Shown one piece after another: positions 1-8,092 of a stretch of 32,725 nucleotides of DNA (position 1 is the stretch's first letter; every line of letters starts with the position of its first letter). Position numbers and translations under genes: made by a program. The stretch is from Chitinophagaceae bacterium (lineage in GTDB: Bacteria; Bacteroidota; Bacteroidia; Chitinophagales; Chitinophagaceae). A model generated the notes under the pieces. It saw nothing but the letters and a program-made list of their open reading frames with translations. It made no database searches and was not told the DNA's origin. The stretch lies in contig CANFHO010000022.1 of the NCBI GenBank assembly GCA_947447005.1, forward strand, positions 1-32,725. Reading direction: 5' to 3'.

Positions 1-352
1 AGACAGGTACTTCTTTTAAACCTGCAATTTTGGATGCACGCCATCTTCTTTCACCTGCAATCAACTTGAATTTACCGTTGGCCATTTTGGTTACGGTAAG
101 TGGTTGTATTATATCATGCATTCTGATAGAAGCAGCCAATTCTTCAATGGCTTTTTGATCAAAATCCTGACGTGGTTGCCTGGCATTTGCCACAATATCT
201 TCAATTGCTATCTTGGAAGTATTGGTGGTTTTGGCTACAACCTCAGGTTTGAGATTGCCAGACGCATTTTTCATGTCAGCATCAATGCTTCCCAACAGGG
301 AGCGGATGCCTCTATTCAATGCCTCTTTTTTATTTGAAGGGTTATTGCTCAT
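1..352 (-). CDS. parB: ParB chromosome-partitioning protein, N-terminal part (partial)
   Basis: Translating the minus strand from ATG at 352 gives an open frame of 117 residues that leaves the window at base 1. The stretch around residues 57-65 (NARQPRQDF) and the end ([20 protein letters not shown]) are the ParB N-terminal boxes, including the GERRxRA motif that binds CTP in the ParB/Srk fold. By family knowledge ParB loads at parS sites, spreads as a CTP-dependent clamp and works with ParA to segregate origins. The gene overlaps the end of parA by 11 bases (342-352), so the two are probably translationally coupled. The helix-turn-helix and dimerisation domains lie outside the window. I found no parS-like palindrome here. 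Confidence 0.93.
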   Translation of the reverse strand, partial: MSNNPSNKKEALNRGIRSLLGSIDADMKNASGNLKPEVVAKTTNTSKIAIEDIVANARQPRQDFDQKAIEELAASIRMHDIIQPLTVTKMANGKFKLIAGERRWRASKIAGLKEVPV

Positions 353-1157
353 CTTCGATGTTTAAGGTTCTTTCTGACTGCTTTATGCGGGTCAAATCGT
401 TTTTTTGTAAAATTTCTTTCGCTAAATCAAGATAATTCTTTGAGCCTTTTGAGTCAGCATCATATAAGATAACAGGCTTACCAACACTTGGTGCTTCACT
501 CAATCTTGAATTCCTGTGAATCATAGTGTCAAAAACCATATCCTCAAAATGTCTTCGTATTTCAGCAGCAATTTGATTGTTAAGTCTTAAACGTACATCA
601 AACATCGTCATCAAAATACCCTCAATGGATAATTCCGGATTCAATCTGGTTTGTACAATTTTTATGGTATTGAGTAGTTTGCCAAGACCTTCCAGCGCAA
701 AAAATTCCGCCTGAACAGGAATGGCTACTGAGTCGGATGCAACAAGTGCGTTAACTGTAATCAATCCCAATGAAGGAGAACAATCAATGATAATAAAATC
801 ATATTCATCCCTGATGTCATCCAAAATCTTTTTGATGACATTTTCCCTTTCAGGATAATTGATCATTTCCAGTTCTGCACCTACAAGGTCGATATGAGAA
901 GGAATAAGATCTAAATTAGGAATTTCGCTTTTCAGGATCACATCTCTTGCAATGCTTTCCCCAACCATACAATCATAAATACTTTGCTGGATATTTTGTA
1001 GATCAAAGCCAATACCAGAAGTGCTGTTTGCCTGTGGATCAGCATCCACCAACAACGTTTTATATTCCAAAACCGCCAAACTCGCTGCCAGGTTGATGGC
1101 AGTTGTTGTCTTTCCAACACCACCTTTTTGATTTGCTACACCAATGATTCTAGCCAT
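342..1157 (-). CDS. parA: ParA/Soj chromosome-partitioning ATPase
   Basis: A protein of 271 residues, the usual size for chromosomal Soj/ParA. It begins [20 protein letters not shown], so the deviant Walker A (KGGVGKTT) is at residues 11-18 with the signature lysine K11. Walker A' is LLVDADPQ at about 35-42, and Walker B is FIIIDCSPS at 121-129. The family is an ATP-dependent dimer that binds DNA non-specifically and moves ParB-parS complexes. It is first in a parA-parB pair transcribed leftward, with an 11-base overlap. There is no N-terminal DNA-binding extension, which points to the chromosomal rather than the plasmid type. The gene is divergent from the phosphoesterase at 1356. Confidence 0.96.
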   Translation of the reverse strand: MARIIGVANQKGGVGKTTTAINLAASLAVLEYKTLLVDADPQANSTSGIGFDLQNIQQSIYDCMVGESIARDVILKSEIPNLDLIPSHIDLVGAELEMINYPERENVIKKILDDIRDEYDFIIIDCSPSLGLITVNALVASDSVAIPVQAEFFALEGLGKLLNTIKIVQTRLNPELSIEGILMTMFDVRLRLNNQIAAEIRRHFEDMVFDTMIHRNSRLSEAPSVGKPVILYDADSKGSKNYLDLAKEILQKNDLTRIKQSERTLNIEDEQ

Positions 1158-1256
1158 GAGTAATTAACTTTTTTGTAAAATATCAAATTATTGTCTTAGC
1201 TCCTAATGAAATGCAAAATCTGTTGCAATGTATGTTTAGGTTAAGTGACAGGATGA

Positions 1257-1264
1257 CAAAAATA
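1257..1264 (-). promoter_or_regulatory. possible -7 box of the parAB promoter
   Basis: On the minus strand these bases read TATTTTTG, an exact match to the Bacteroidota -7 consensus TAnnTTTG, about 100 bases upstream of the parA start. I see no convincing -33 TTTG at the right distance, so this is weak. The remaining bases between parA and the phosphoesterase (1158-1355) show nothing else clear. Confidence 0.3.
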
Positions 1265-1355
1265 ACAATTTCGGCACCATTTTGGGGAACATAATGTTTA
1301 AATTAATGTTAGTAGTATACTGAGATGGCATTTCGCCACCTTTAATCGTTAAATC

Positions 1356-2603
1356 ATGAAAAGACTTCTTGGCTCTGGTATCTTCATTTTAGTAATGTTG
1401 TTGATTGATTTATATGTTTTTCAGTCACTTCGGCTGGTTACGTATACCTTACCTGTTAGAACCAAATGGACTATTTATGCAATTTATTGGTCATTTACAG
1501 CAGCGGCAGTCCTGATATTCTTTGCCATACCATACATAGGTCTTGAAAAATTCCCTCCATTTGTCAGAAATTATGTCTTTGCGATCATTATGGGACTATT
1601 TATCGCCAAGATCATTGCTTCTCTGTTTTTTTTGATGGATGATATCAGACGGATATTTCAATGGGGCGGCACACTTGCTTATACAGCCATTACAGGAAAG
1701 GGAACAACCAATCCGGATGGTATTACAAGGTCAGTATTTCTTTCCTGGTTGGGAATAGGATTGGGGAGTAGCTTGTTTGGCACCATGTTATATGGATTCA
1801 ATAACAAATACCGTTATCAGGTTCGAAAAGTGAGGATGCGCTTTTCAAATTTACCAGAAGGGTTCAAGGGGCTAAAAATTGTTCAAATTTCTGATATTCA
1901 TTCAGGAAGTCTTGATGATAGAAATGCTGTTGAAAAGGGAGTGCATCAAATTTTGGAATTGAAACCAGACTTAATCCTTTTTACAGGGGATCTGGTAAAT
2001 AATGAGGCAAGTGAGATGCATGAATTGAAACATGTTTTCTCAAGATTAGAAGCCCCATTGGGCGTTTTTAGCATTCTTGGAAATCATGATTACGGTGATT
2101 ATAAACAATGGGCTAGTCCGGAGGAAAAACACAACAATTTGGAAACGCTTAAAGGAATCCATGCAGAAATGGGTTGGAAATTACTCTTAAATGAACATGT
2201 TGGATTGGAAAAAAATGGCCATTCCATGGCATTGATTGGAATTGAAAACTGGGGTGCTAAAGCCAATTTTAGTCGATATGGTGATTTGAAAAAAGCCTAC
2301 GATGGTTCAGAAAAATTTCCTTTCAAAATTCTAATGAGTCACGATCCTAGTCACTGGGAAGCACAGGTGTGTAAAGATTATACAGATATTGATTTGATGT
2401 TAGCAGGACATACGCATGGCATGCAGTTTGGAGTGGAAATTCCAGGATTTAAATGGAGTCCAGTTCAATATTTATACAAACAATGGGCCGGAATTTATGA
2501 AAAAGATACCCAGCGTTTGTATGTAAACAGGGGATTTGGATTTCTTGGATATCCTGGCAGGGTTGGTATACTTCCAGAAATAACGTTCATCGAACTTATC
2601 TGA
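1356..2603 (+). CDS. Membrane-anchored metallophosphoesterase (YkuE/YaeI-like)
   Basis: This protein of 415 residues has about four predicted membrane helices (near 5-29, 40-60, 72-94 and 127-148), followed by a calcineurin-like phosphoesterase domain. The metal-binding motifs occur in family order: QISDIHSG (D180, H182), FTGDLV (D212), LGNHDYGD (N243, H244), LMSHDP (H329) and AGHTHGMQ (351-357). The last motif usually reads GHTHGGQ, so the second glycine is replaced by methionine; the metal-ligand histidines are kept. Relatives such as YaeI and LpxG act on UDP-diacylglucosamine or other phosphodiesters at the inner membrane, but the substrate here cannot be read from sequence. It stands alone behind a short AT-rich leader and is followed by a nested hairpin. 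Confidence 0.88.
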   Translation: MKRLLGSGIFILVMLLIDLYVFQSLRLVTYTLPVRTKWTIYAIYWSFTAAAVLIFFAIPYIGLEKFPPFVRNYVFAIIMGLFIAKIIASLFFLMDDIRRIFQWGGTLAYTAITGKGTTNPDGITRSVFLSWLGIGLGSSLFGTMLYGFNNKYRYQVRKVRMRFSNLPEGFKGLKIVQISDIHSGSLDDRNAVEKGVHQILELKPDLILFTGDLVNNEASEMHELKHVFSRLEAPLGVFSILGNHDYGDYKQWASPEEKHNNLETLKGIHAEMGWKLLLNEHVGLEKNGHSMALIGIENWGAKANFSRYGDLKKAYDGSEKFPFKILMSHDPSHWEAQVCKDYTDIDLMLAGHTHGMQFGVEIPGFKWSPVQYLYKQWAGIYEKDTQRLYVNRGFGFLGYPGRVGILPEITFIELI

Positions 2604-2605
2604 TT

Positions 2606-2651
2606 TTAACAAATGAATTAGCCATTTAGGCTTAATTTCCAACTTTGTTAA
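2606..2651 (+). other. Nested inverted repeat after the phosphoesterase gene
   Basis: The outer arms TTAACAAA (2606-2613) and TTTGTTAA (2644-2651) are perfectly complementary. An inner stem, AATTA-GCC (2616-2623) with GGC-t-TAATT (2629-2637), has one bulged base and a 5-base loop. It begins three bases after the TGA stop. No U-run follows, so it could be a weak terminator, an mRNA 3'-end stabiliser or a leader structure of the next gene. Confidence 0.45.
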
Positions 2652-2670
2652 CATTTACTAAATAAATAAA

Positions 2671-3711
2671 ATGTTCTATTCTCTCAGGTTATTTAGTTGT
2701 TTTTGGATTTTCTTTTTGTCCATTTGTGTAAGTAAGGCACAATCTCAAGTTAAGGAAAGAACTGTTGATACTTCTGCACTTATGAAAGAGTTTACAGATC
2801 TAAAAGGAGATAGTTTGCTTTCAGAACTGAGATCAATGATGGATTCAATGAGCAAACCGAGTAGCTTTTTCTCAGTAAATACTTCTGTTAGCAACAAACT
2901 ATTCAGTACGAATAATAATGCACTCAATTCTCAACAAGCGAATACAAATGTTTTAGCTTTCATACCTACTGTTTCATATTTCAATAAATCAGGAGTTGGA
3001 TTGTCTGTAGCCAGCTATATGCGAAATGTAGATGGAAAATTTTCATTATATCAAACTGCGATCACACCATCATATGATAAAATAGAAAAAAAAATAATGT
3101 ATGGGATTTCATATACACATTATTTGAAAACCAATAAAGTCAGCAGTTCAACAACCCCGTCCACACCTTACAACAATGATGTTTATACATATATTCAAGG
3201 TCGTAAAACATGGCTTAAACCTTCATTGGCATTGGGCTGGGCTGGTGGTGGATATGAGGATGTTTCAACCATTCCTATCAAGCGAAATGGGAATTATTAT
3301 TGGATCAGAGATACAGCTACAGTTAAATTAAACGATCTTACACTGATAGCAGGTGTGTCTCATTCTTTCAATTTTTCAGATGTTTTTTCAAAAGGCGATG
3401 GTGTTTCTTTGATGCCACAATTAAGTATAACTGGTGGACAACAAAATTTTACAACAGTTCATAAAGTACCTTTACAAGGCATTATTGATAGGCAAATAGA
3501 ATTGGAACGACTTCAGAAATTGGTCAGAAGTTACAATTCAAGCTCATCTTCAAAGCCTTCATTGCAATCTATTGGGCTGTCTACAAATTTGTCTTACATG
3601 AAAAATATTGTCTCCCTTTCAATGGGATATTATTTGGGTTATTATTTTAACTCCTCAAGTGGGAATAACCTGATTCATATCATAAACATGAACATCAGTC
3701 TAACATTTTAG
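2671..3711 (+). CDS. Exported protein, probable outer-membrane beta-barrel, function unknown
   Basis: I do not recognise a named family. This protein of 346 residues starts with a hydrophobic signal peptide (about 1-23, ending SKAQ, a plausible signal peptidase I site). A polar Ser-rich stretch follows, then many alternating, aromatic-rich segments such as GVGLSVASYMRN and MGYYLGYYF. It ends in INMNISLTF, and a final aromatic residue after alternating hydrophobics is typical of outer-membrane barrels. The Ser-rich run near residues 290-297 looks like an extracellular loop. It sits between a metallophosphoesterase and a small porin-like protein, all in the same direction, and may be co-transcribed with the latter. 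Confidence 0.65.
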   Translation: MFYSLRLFSCFWIFFLSICVSKAQSQVKERTVDTSALMKEFTDLKGDSLLSELRSMMDSMSKPSSFFSVNTSVSNKLFSTNNNALNSQQANTNVLAFIPTVSYFNKSGVGLSVASYMRNVDGKFSLYQTAITPSYDKIEKKIMYGISYTHYLKTNKVSSSTTPSTPYNNDVYTYIQGRKTWLKPSLALGWAGGGYEDVSTIPIKRNGNYYWIRDTATVKLNDLTLIAGVSHSFNFSDVFSKGDGVSLMPQLSITGGQQNFTTVHKVPLQGIIDRQIELERLQKLVRSYNSSSSSKPSLQSIGLSTNLSYMKNIVSLSMGYYLGYYFNSSSGNNLIHIINMNISLTF

Positions 3712-3748
3712 TATTTTTTTATAAATGGGATTATATTAATTAACGAAA

Positions 3749-3770
3749 ATGATACTTAATCTTGTATCAT
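3749..3770 (+). other. Inverted repeat upstream of the porin-like gene
   Basis: ATGATAC (3749-3755) and GTATCAT (3764-3770) form a perfect 7-base inverted repeat with an 8-base spacer. It ends 23 bases before the preferred ATG at 3794. It could be an operator or a 5'-UTR hairpin. The first arm contains an ATG in frame with the gene, but that reading would put extra residues ahead of a good signal peptide, so I do not use it as the start. Confidence 0.4.
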
Positions 3771-3793
3771 CGTTCACAATTAAAATCCTCATT

Positions 3794-4378
3794 ATGAAAA
3801 AAATCTTATTTATTTCATTAGCTGTTCTTGGTTTCTCATTTTCACAGGCACAAGGGTTGAAAGTAGGAGTTAAAGGTGGAGCAAATCTTTCGGATGCTTC
3901 GGGTCTTTCGTTTAAAGATGGATTTCAGTACGGTTATCACGGAGGTATCTTTGTTGAACTCATGATATCTAAAAAGTGGGGTATTCAACCAGAAGCATTA
4001 TTAAGTGAAACAAATCTGAAAACAGCATCTCAATTCAGCCAAATATACTCTGGGTTGACATTGGCCTCCGTGTCAAGAATAAGGCTTCAATATTTGAATA
4101 TTCCGTTACTTCTTAATTACAGGCCAGTGAAAATGATTTCTCTACAAGCTGGGCCACAATTTGGAATTCTTATGAATCAGACTCAATCAATTTCAACAAA
4201 TGCTGGAAATGCATTTAAAAATGGTGATTTTTCCATGGTAGCAGGTGCCCAGTTGAATTTGCTTAAATTTAAAATTTATGGCCGTTATGGTGTCGGCTTA
4301 AGCAACATAAATGATATTGATAACAAGGATAAATGGAAAAGCAAAACCCTGCAGTTAGGGGTTGGTATTGCACTTTAA
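3794..4378 (+). CDS. Small outer-membrane beta-barrel (porin-family) protein
   Basis: Starting at ATG 3794 gives a protein of 194 residues with a textbook signal peptide, MKKILFISLAVLGFSFSQAQ, cleaved after residue 19. An upstream in-frame ATG at 3749 would add 15 residues ahead of it and is unlikely. The mature part opens with GLKVGVKGGANLSD, typical of the Bacteroidota outer-membrane beta-barrel family (PF13568-like). Strands rich in Gly and aromatic residues follow, such as YLNIPLLLNYRP and GPQFGILMN, which recur across that family as an 8-stranded barrel. The role is unknown. A strong terminator follows 24 bases after the stop, so the transcript ends here. Confidence 0.78.
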   Translation: MKKILFISLAVLGFSFSQAQGLKVGVKGGANLSDASGLSFKDGFQYGYHGGIFVELMISKKWGIQPEALLSETNLKTASQFSQIYSGLTLASVSRIRLQYLNIPLLLNYRPVKMISLQAGPQFGILMNQTQSISTNAGNAFKNGDFSMVAGAQLNLLKFKIYGRYGVGLSNINDIDNKDKWKSKTLQLGVGIAL

Positions 4379-4402
4379 ATTGAATAAGTTTGTTGATTTG
4401 CT

Positions 4403-4430
4403 GTCCCGGTTTTTAAGCCGGGACTTTTTT
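4403..4430 (+). terminator. Rho-independent terminator after the porin-like gene
   Basis: GTCCCGG (4403-4409) pairs perfectly with CCGGGAC (4418-4424) around an 8-base loop, and is followed directly by TTTTTT (4425-4430). This is the GC-rich stem plus U-run expected of an intrinsic terminator, and it separates the outer-membrane genes from lon. Confidence 0.85.
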
Positions 4431-4440
4431 ATTGGCATCA

Positions 4441-4502
4441 AACTTGTCATATAAGGAGATTACTCTCATATTAGTATAATATTTAAATGAGGGTGACAAG
4501 TT
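4441..4502 (+). promoter_or_regulatory. Nested inverted repeats in the lon leader
   Basis: The outer arms AACTTGTCA (4441-4449) and TGACAAGTT (4494-4502) are perfectly complementary over 9 bases. Inside them, ACTCTCA (4462-4468) pairs with TGAGGGT (4488-4494) with one G-U. The centre is ATATTA-gta-TAATAT (4468-4482). The array ends 9 bases before the lon start. It is not the CIRCE element. It may be an operator cluster or a folded mRNA leader such as a thermosensor. Confidence 0.45.
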
Positions 4503-4511
4503 GACGTAAAA

Positions 4512-6923
4512 ATGATTGACATGGATTTGATGAAAAATTACTTACAACAGGAAGATGAAATGGACTTTATGCCAATCATTCCACTCAATGAAGGAGATGG
4601 TAATGGTTTAGATGAAACACCTGTCCCTGCTGAATTGCCTTTGTTGCCTCTGCGAAATACTGTTCTTTTTCCGGGAGTTGTAATTCCCATCACAGTTGGC
4701 CGTGATAAATCCATCAAAGCAATTGAAGAGTCATATAAAACTGACAAATTGGTAGGTGTATTGGCCCAAAAGGACAGCAATGTTGAAGATCCTGGTGTGG
4801 CTGATTTGGTAAGTGTTGGAACCGTTGCAAAAATCATCAAGCTCATCAAAATGCCTGATGGAGGTACCACCGCAATACTTCAGGGTAGAAAAAGATTTTT
4901 GTTGAAATCAGTCACGGCAGAAGAACCTTATTTTAAAGGTCAAATCGATGCACTGGATGATGAACTGGTAAAGGATGATCAATCATTTGATGCTTCCGTT
5001 TCCTCCATCAAAGATTTGGCTGCTCAAATCATACAACTATCGCCAAATATTCCAACAGAGGCTTCCATCATTTTAAAGAATATTGAAAGTCCTGCGTTTC
5101 TGATTCATTTCGTTGGAAGTAATCTGAATTGCGAATTGATGGAAAAGCAGCAATTACTCGAGTTGAATGATATCCGTGCAAGAGCAGAAAAATTACTTAA
5201 GCTGCTGCAAAAGGAATTGCAATTTGCCGAACTTAAAAATAAGGTAACAACCAAAACAAAGACCGAGCTGGATAAACAGCAAAAGGAATATTTTCTTCAG
5301 CAACAATTGAAAAGCATTAAGGAGGAATTAGGTGGGGATAACAATGATAAGGAGTTGCAGGAAATGAAAAAAAAGGCTGAAGGAAAAAAGTGGCCTATAT
5401 CTGCAAAGGAATTATTCCAAAAGGAAATTGAGAAATTGGAGAGGATGCATCCAAGCACTCCAGATTATTCAACTGTGTATAATCATGTTGATTTGATGTT
5501 GGATCTTCCTTGGGATGAATGTACAGTTGATAGCTATGATCTCAAAAAGGCCAAAAAAATTCTTGATCATGATCATTATAGCATGGATAAGATCAAAGAA
5601 AGAATTCTTGAATATCTGGCTGTATTGAAATTGAAAGGGGATATGAAAAGTCCAATTTTATGTTTTGTGGGTCCTCCCGGTATTGGTAAAACATCATTGG
5701 GTAAAAGCATTTCCAATGCCATTGGAAGAAAATATGTGAGGTTCAGTTTAGGTGGTCTGCATGATGAAAGTGAAATTCGAGGACATCGTAAAACATATAT
5801 TGGTGCCATGCCGGGCAGAATTTTACAATCACTCAGAAAAGTGAAATCTTCTAACCCAGTCATGATTCTTGATGAAATTGATAAGGTAGGAAAAGATTTT
5901 AGAGGAGACCCTTCTTCTGCATTACTTGAAGTGCTTGATCCAGAGCAAAACAATACCTTTTACGACAATTACCTTGAATTGGAATATGATCTGAGCAAGG
6001 TATTGTTTGTTGCTACAGCAAACGACATCCAAAGTATTCAGCCTGCATTAAGGGATAGGCTTGAAATAATTGATTTGACGGGATATGCTGTAGAAGAAAA
6101 AGAAAAAATTGCACAAAAACATTTGCTTCCAAAGCAATTGGAATTACACGGATTGAAGAATAATCCTATAAAGATCAGTACTCCTGTAATGACATATATT
6201 ATTGAAAATTACACCCGTGAAAGTGGGGTAAGAGAACTTGATCGCCAATTGGCCAGCATTATGAGGAATTTGGCTAAAACAGTGGCTGTTAAAGGCAAGG
6301 TGAAATCAACTCTTACACAGCCAGATGTAGTCAAGATACTTGGCAAGCCAAAGTATAGTAATGATTTATATAAAATTGCCAACATGCCAGGAGTGGCTGT
6401 GGGGTTGGCCTGGACCTATGTAGGAGGCGATATTTTGTTTATTGAAACAAGTCTGAGTGATGGAAAAGGCGAAATGCAGTTAACAGGAAATCTGGGAAAT
6501 GTAATGAAAGAAAGTGCTTCAACTGCACTTTCATATTTAAAGGCGAATGCGAAGAAAGTGGGTATAGATCCGGAATTATTCAAAACAAAATCTATACATA
6601 TCCATGTGCCAGAGGGAGCTGTTCCAAAGGATGGACCTAGTGCAGGTATTACCATGATGACAGCACTGGCCTCAGCCTATTTAGGTAAAAGAATCAAGCC
6701 ATATCTGGCAATGACTGGTGAAATTACCCTGAGAGGTCAAGTGTTGCCCGTTGGAGGAATCAAAGAAAAGGTTTTGGCTGCAAAAAGGGCCGGACTCAAA
6801 GAAATCATCATGTGCTGGCAAAATGAAAAGAATGTATTGGAAATCAACCCGGAATTCATCAAAGGAGTTAAATTTCATTATCTTAAAACCATGCAGCAGG
6901 TGCTGGATATCGCATTGGGTTAA
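4512..6923 (+). CDS. lon: ATP-dependent Lon protease
   Basis: A LonA-type protease of 803 residues that degrades misfolded and regulatory proteins in the cytoplasm. The N-terminal substrate-binding domain begins at ELPLLPLRNTVLFPG (about 41-55), and a coiled-coil stretch lies near 225-310. The AAA+ module has Walker A GPPGIGKT (387-394) and Walker B MILDEIDK (451-458). The C-terminal protease domain holds the Ser-Lys dyad: S710 in PKDGPSAG and K753 in GGIKEKV. These are 43 residues apart, as in E. coli Lon. ATG codons at 4512, 4521 and 4530 are all possible starts, and I use the first. An acidic N-terminal extension of about 40 residues precedes the Lon domain. Expression may be set by the inverted repeats just upstream. 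Confidence 0.97.
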   Translation: MIDMDLMKNYLQQEDEMDFMPIIPLNEGDGNGLDETPVPAELPLLPLRNTVLFPGVVIPITVGRDKSIKAIEESYKTDKLVGVLAQKDSNVEDPGVADLVSVGTVAKIIKLIKMPDGGTTAILQGRKRFLLKSVTAEEPYFKGQIDALDDELVKDDQSFDASVSSIKDLAAQIIQLSPNIPTEASIILKNIESPAFLIHFVGSNLNCELMEKQQLLELNDIRARAEKLLKLLQKELQFAELKNKVTTKTKTELDKQQKEYFLQQQLKSIKEELGGDNNDKELQEMKKKAEGKKWPISAKELFQKEIEKLERMHPSTPDYSTVYNHVDLMLDLPWDECTVDSYDLKKAKKILDHDHYSMDKIKERILEYLAVLKLKGDMKSPILCFVGPPGIGKTSLGKSISNAIGRKYVRFSLGGLHDESEIRGHRKTYIGAMPGRILQSLRKVKSSNPVMILDEIDKVGKDFRGDPSSALLEVLDPEQNNTFYDNYLELEYDLSKVLFVATANDIQSIQPALRDRLEIIDLTGYAVEEKEKIAQKHLLPKQLELHGLKNNPIKISTPVMTYIIENYTRESGVRELDRQLASIMRNLAKTVAVKGKVKSTLTQPDVVKILGKPKYSNDLYKIANMPGVAVGLAWTYVGGDILFIETSLSDGKGEMQLTGNLGNVMKESASTALSYLKANAKKVGIDPELFKTKSIHIHVPEGAVPKDGPSAGITMMTALASAYLGKRIKPYLAMTGEITLRGQVLPVGGIKEKVLAAKRAGLKEIIMCWQNEKNVLEINPEFIKGVKFHYLKTMQQVLDIALG

Positions 6924-7018
6924 TTTTTTTAATTGACAATTGAACCATACCTGTATTTGAAATGTTATTGAGGCATCAGCATAGCTCATATGTTGGTTGT
7001 TTTAAGGGTTAAAGATTT

Positions 7019-7045
7019 TCCCCCATTTCGATGGGGGATTTTCAT
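7019..7045 (+). terminator. Hairpin terminator with a UUCG loop after lon
   Basis: TCCCCCAT (7019-7026) and ATGGGGGA (7031-7038) form a perfect 8-base stem closing a TTCG loop, the very stable UUCG tetraloop in RNA. A T-rich run (TTTTCATTTT) follows. It lies 34 bases before the porQ ATG, so a porQ promoter would have to overlap it, or porQ would depend on read-through from lon. Confidence 0.75.
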
Positions 7046-7072
7046 TTTGTAAATACTTGTTTAATTTAGGGG

Positions 7073-8092
7073 ATGATTCGACTCTTTGTGATCATCATAT
7101 TTTTGTTATCTGGTGGCAATTTGCAGGCTCAAACCATTGGTGGCTCATCCATATATAACGTATTGACATTGCCACAACACCCGCTGGTAGCTGCATCAGG
7201 TGGGAGATTGGTTAGTAGTCTTTCTAATGAAATGGGTCTCATCTTAGAAAATCCTGCATTTTTAGTGCAAGAGCATAACGGTCTGATTTCATCAAATTTT
7301 ACCTCCCTTTCACCTGGATCAACATTTGTAAATGCAATAGGGGGATATCATAGCGAAAAACTCAACACTAATTTTGCACTTGCCGTCAATCATTTTTCTT
7401 ACGGGCACACTAATCAAACAGATGCTGTTGGCAATTCAATTGGATCAATGATTGCATATGACCAATCTGTTCAACTTACATCATCGCACGTATATGGCAA
7501 ACATTGGAATTACGGACTTGCTATTAAATACATCATTTCAAAATATGGCATGTATTCAAGTCAGGCCTTGGTTTCAGATATGGGACTGAATTATACAACG
7601 GAAGACAAGCAAATGCAAATGGCCTTTTCAATAAAAAACATGGGACTACAGCTGAAGCGATACGCTACACAAGGAGAAGATCTGCCATTTGATTTGAGTA
7701 TTGGCGTATCAAAAAAACTGGAAAATGCCCCTTTCCGTTTTTCTGTCAATGCCCAAAAAATCCATCAATTTGATATTTTATACAATGACACCTTATTTAG
7801 TAATGCTAATGGATTATCTCAAATAAAAAATGGTTTTGCAGGAAAATTGATAAATCATGTGATATTATCTGGTGATATTTTGTTGGGTGACAAAGTGGTT
7901 ATTACGTTAGGGTATAATTTTCTCAAAAGAAAGGAATTGTCCATTCAACGAATGTCGAATGGCCTAGCAGGATGTAGCTATGGTTTAACCCTTCACTTAA
8001 AGCGAATGAATTTTTATTTCAGCAGGGCACACTTTCAAAGTTCAATGGCCTATTTACATGCGGGGATCACTTACAATTTAAAAAACAACTAG
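7073..8092 (+). CDS. porQ: Type IX secretion system protein PorQ
   Basis: A protein of 339 residues with a signal peptide (MIRLFVIIIFLLSGGNLQAQ, cleaved near 19). The mature start, GGSSIYNVLTLPQHPLVAAS followed by an ENPAFL motif near residue 61, is the pattern of PorQ family proteins. Later repeats of Gly and aromatic residues look like a PorV-type outer-membrane barrel, and the end (LHAGITYNLKNN) fits the last strand. By family knowledge PorQ belongs to the T9SS attachment complex with PorU, PorV and PorZ, which anchors cargo to the cell surface. No other T9SS gene is in the window. The gene is convergent with the M42 peptidase gene, and their stop codons share the bases CTAG at 8089-8092. 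Confidence 0.8.
   Translation: MIRLFVIIIFLLSGGNLQAQTIGGSSIYNVLTLPQHPLVAASGGRLVSSLSNEMGLILENPAFLVQEHNGLISSNFTSLSPGSTFVNAIGGYHSEKLNTNFALAVNHFSYGHTNQTDAVGNSIGSMIAYDQSVQLTSSHVYGKHWNYGLAIKYIISKYGMYSSQALVSDMGLNYTTEDKQMQMAFSIKNMGLQLKRYATQGEDLPFDLSIGVSKKLENAPFRFSVNAQKIHQFDILYNDTLFSNANGLSQIKNGFAGKLINHVILSGDILLGDKVVITLGYNFLKRKELSIQRMSNGLAGCSYGLTLHLKRMNFYFSRAHFQSSMAYLHAGITYNLKNN

Noticed and set aside
104-337. Plus-strand open frame opposite parB
   Set aside because: It is a mirror of a clear ParB N-terminus on the minus strand, and its translation resembles no family.
1-1157. A parS site or origin near parAB
   Set aside because: I looked for a GTTnCACGTGnAAC-type palindrome and for clusters of DnaA boxes (TTATCCACA). 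None was found; the one near match, at about 9480, is isolated inside a coding region.
4462-4494. CIRCE heat-shock operator before lon
   Set aside because: CIRCE is TTAGCACTC-N9-GAGTGCTAA; the arms here are different in sequence and spacing.
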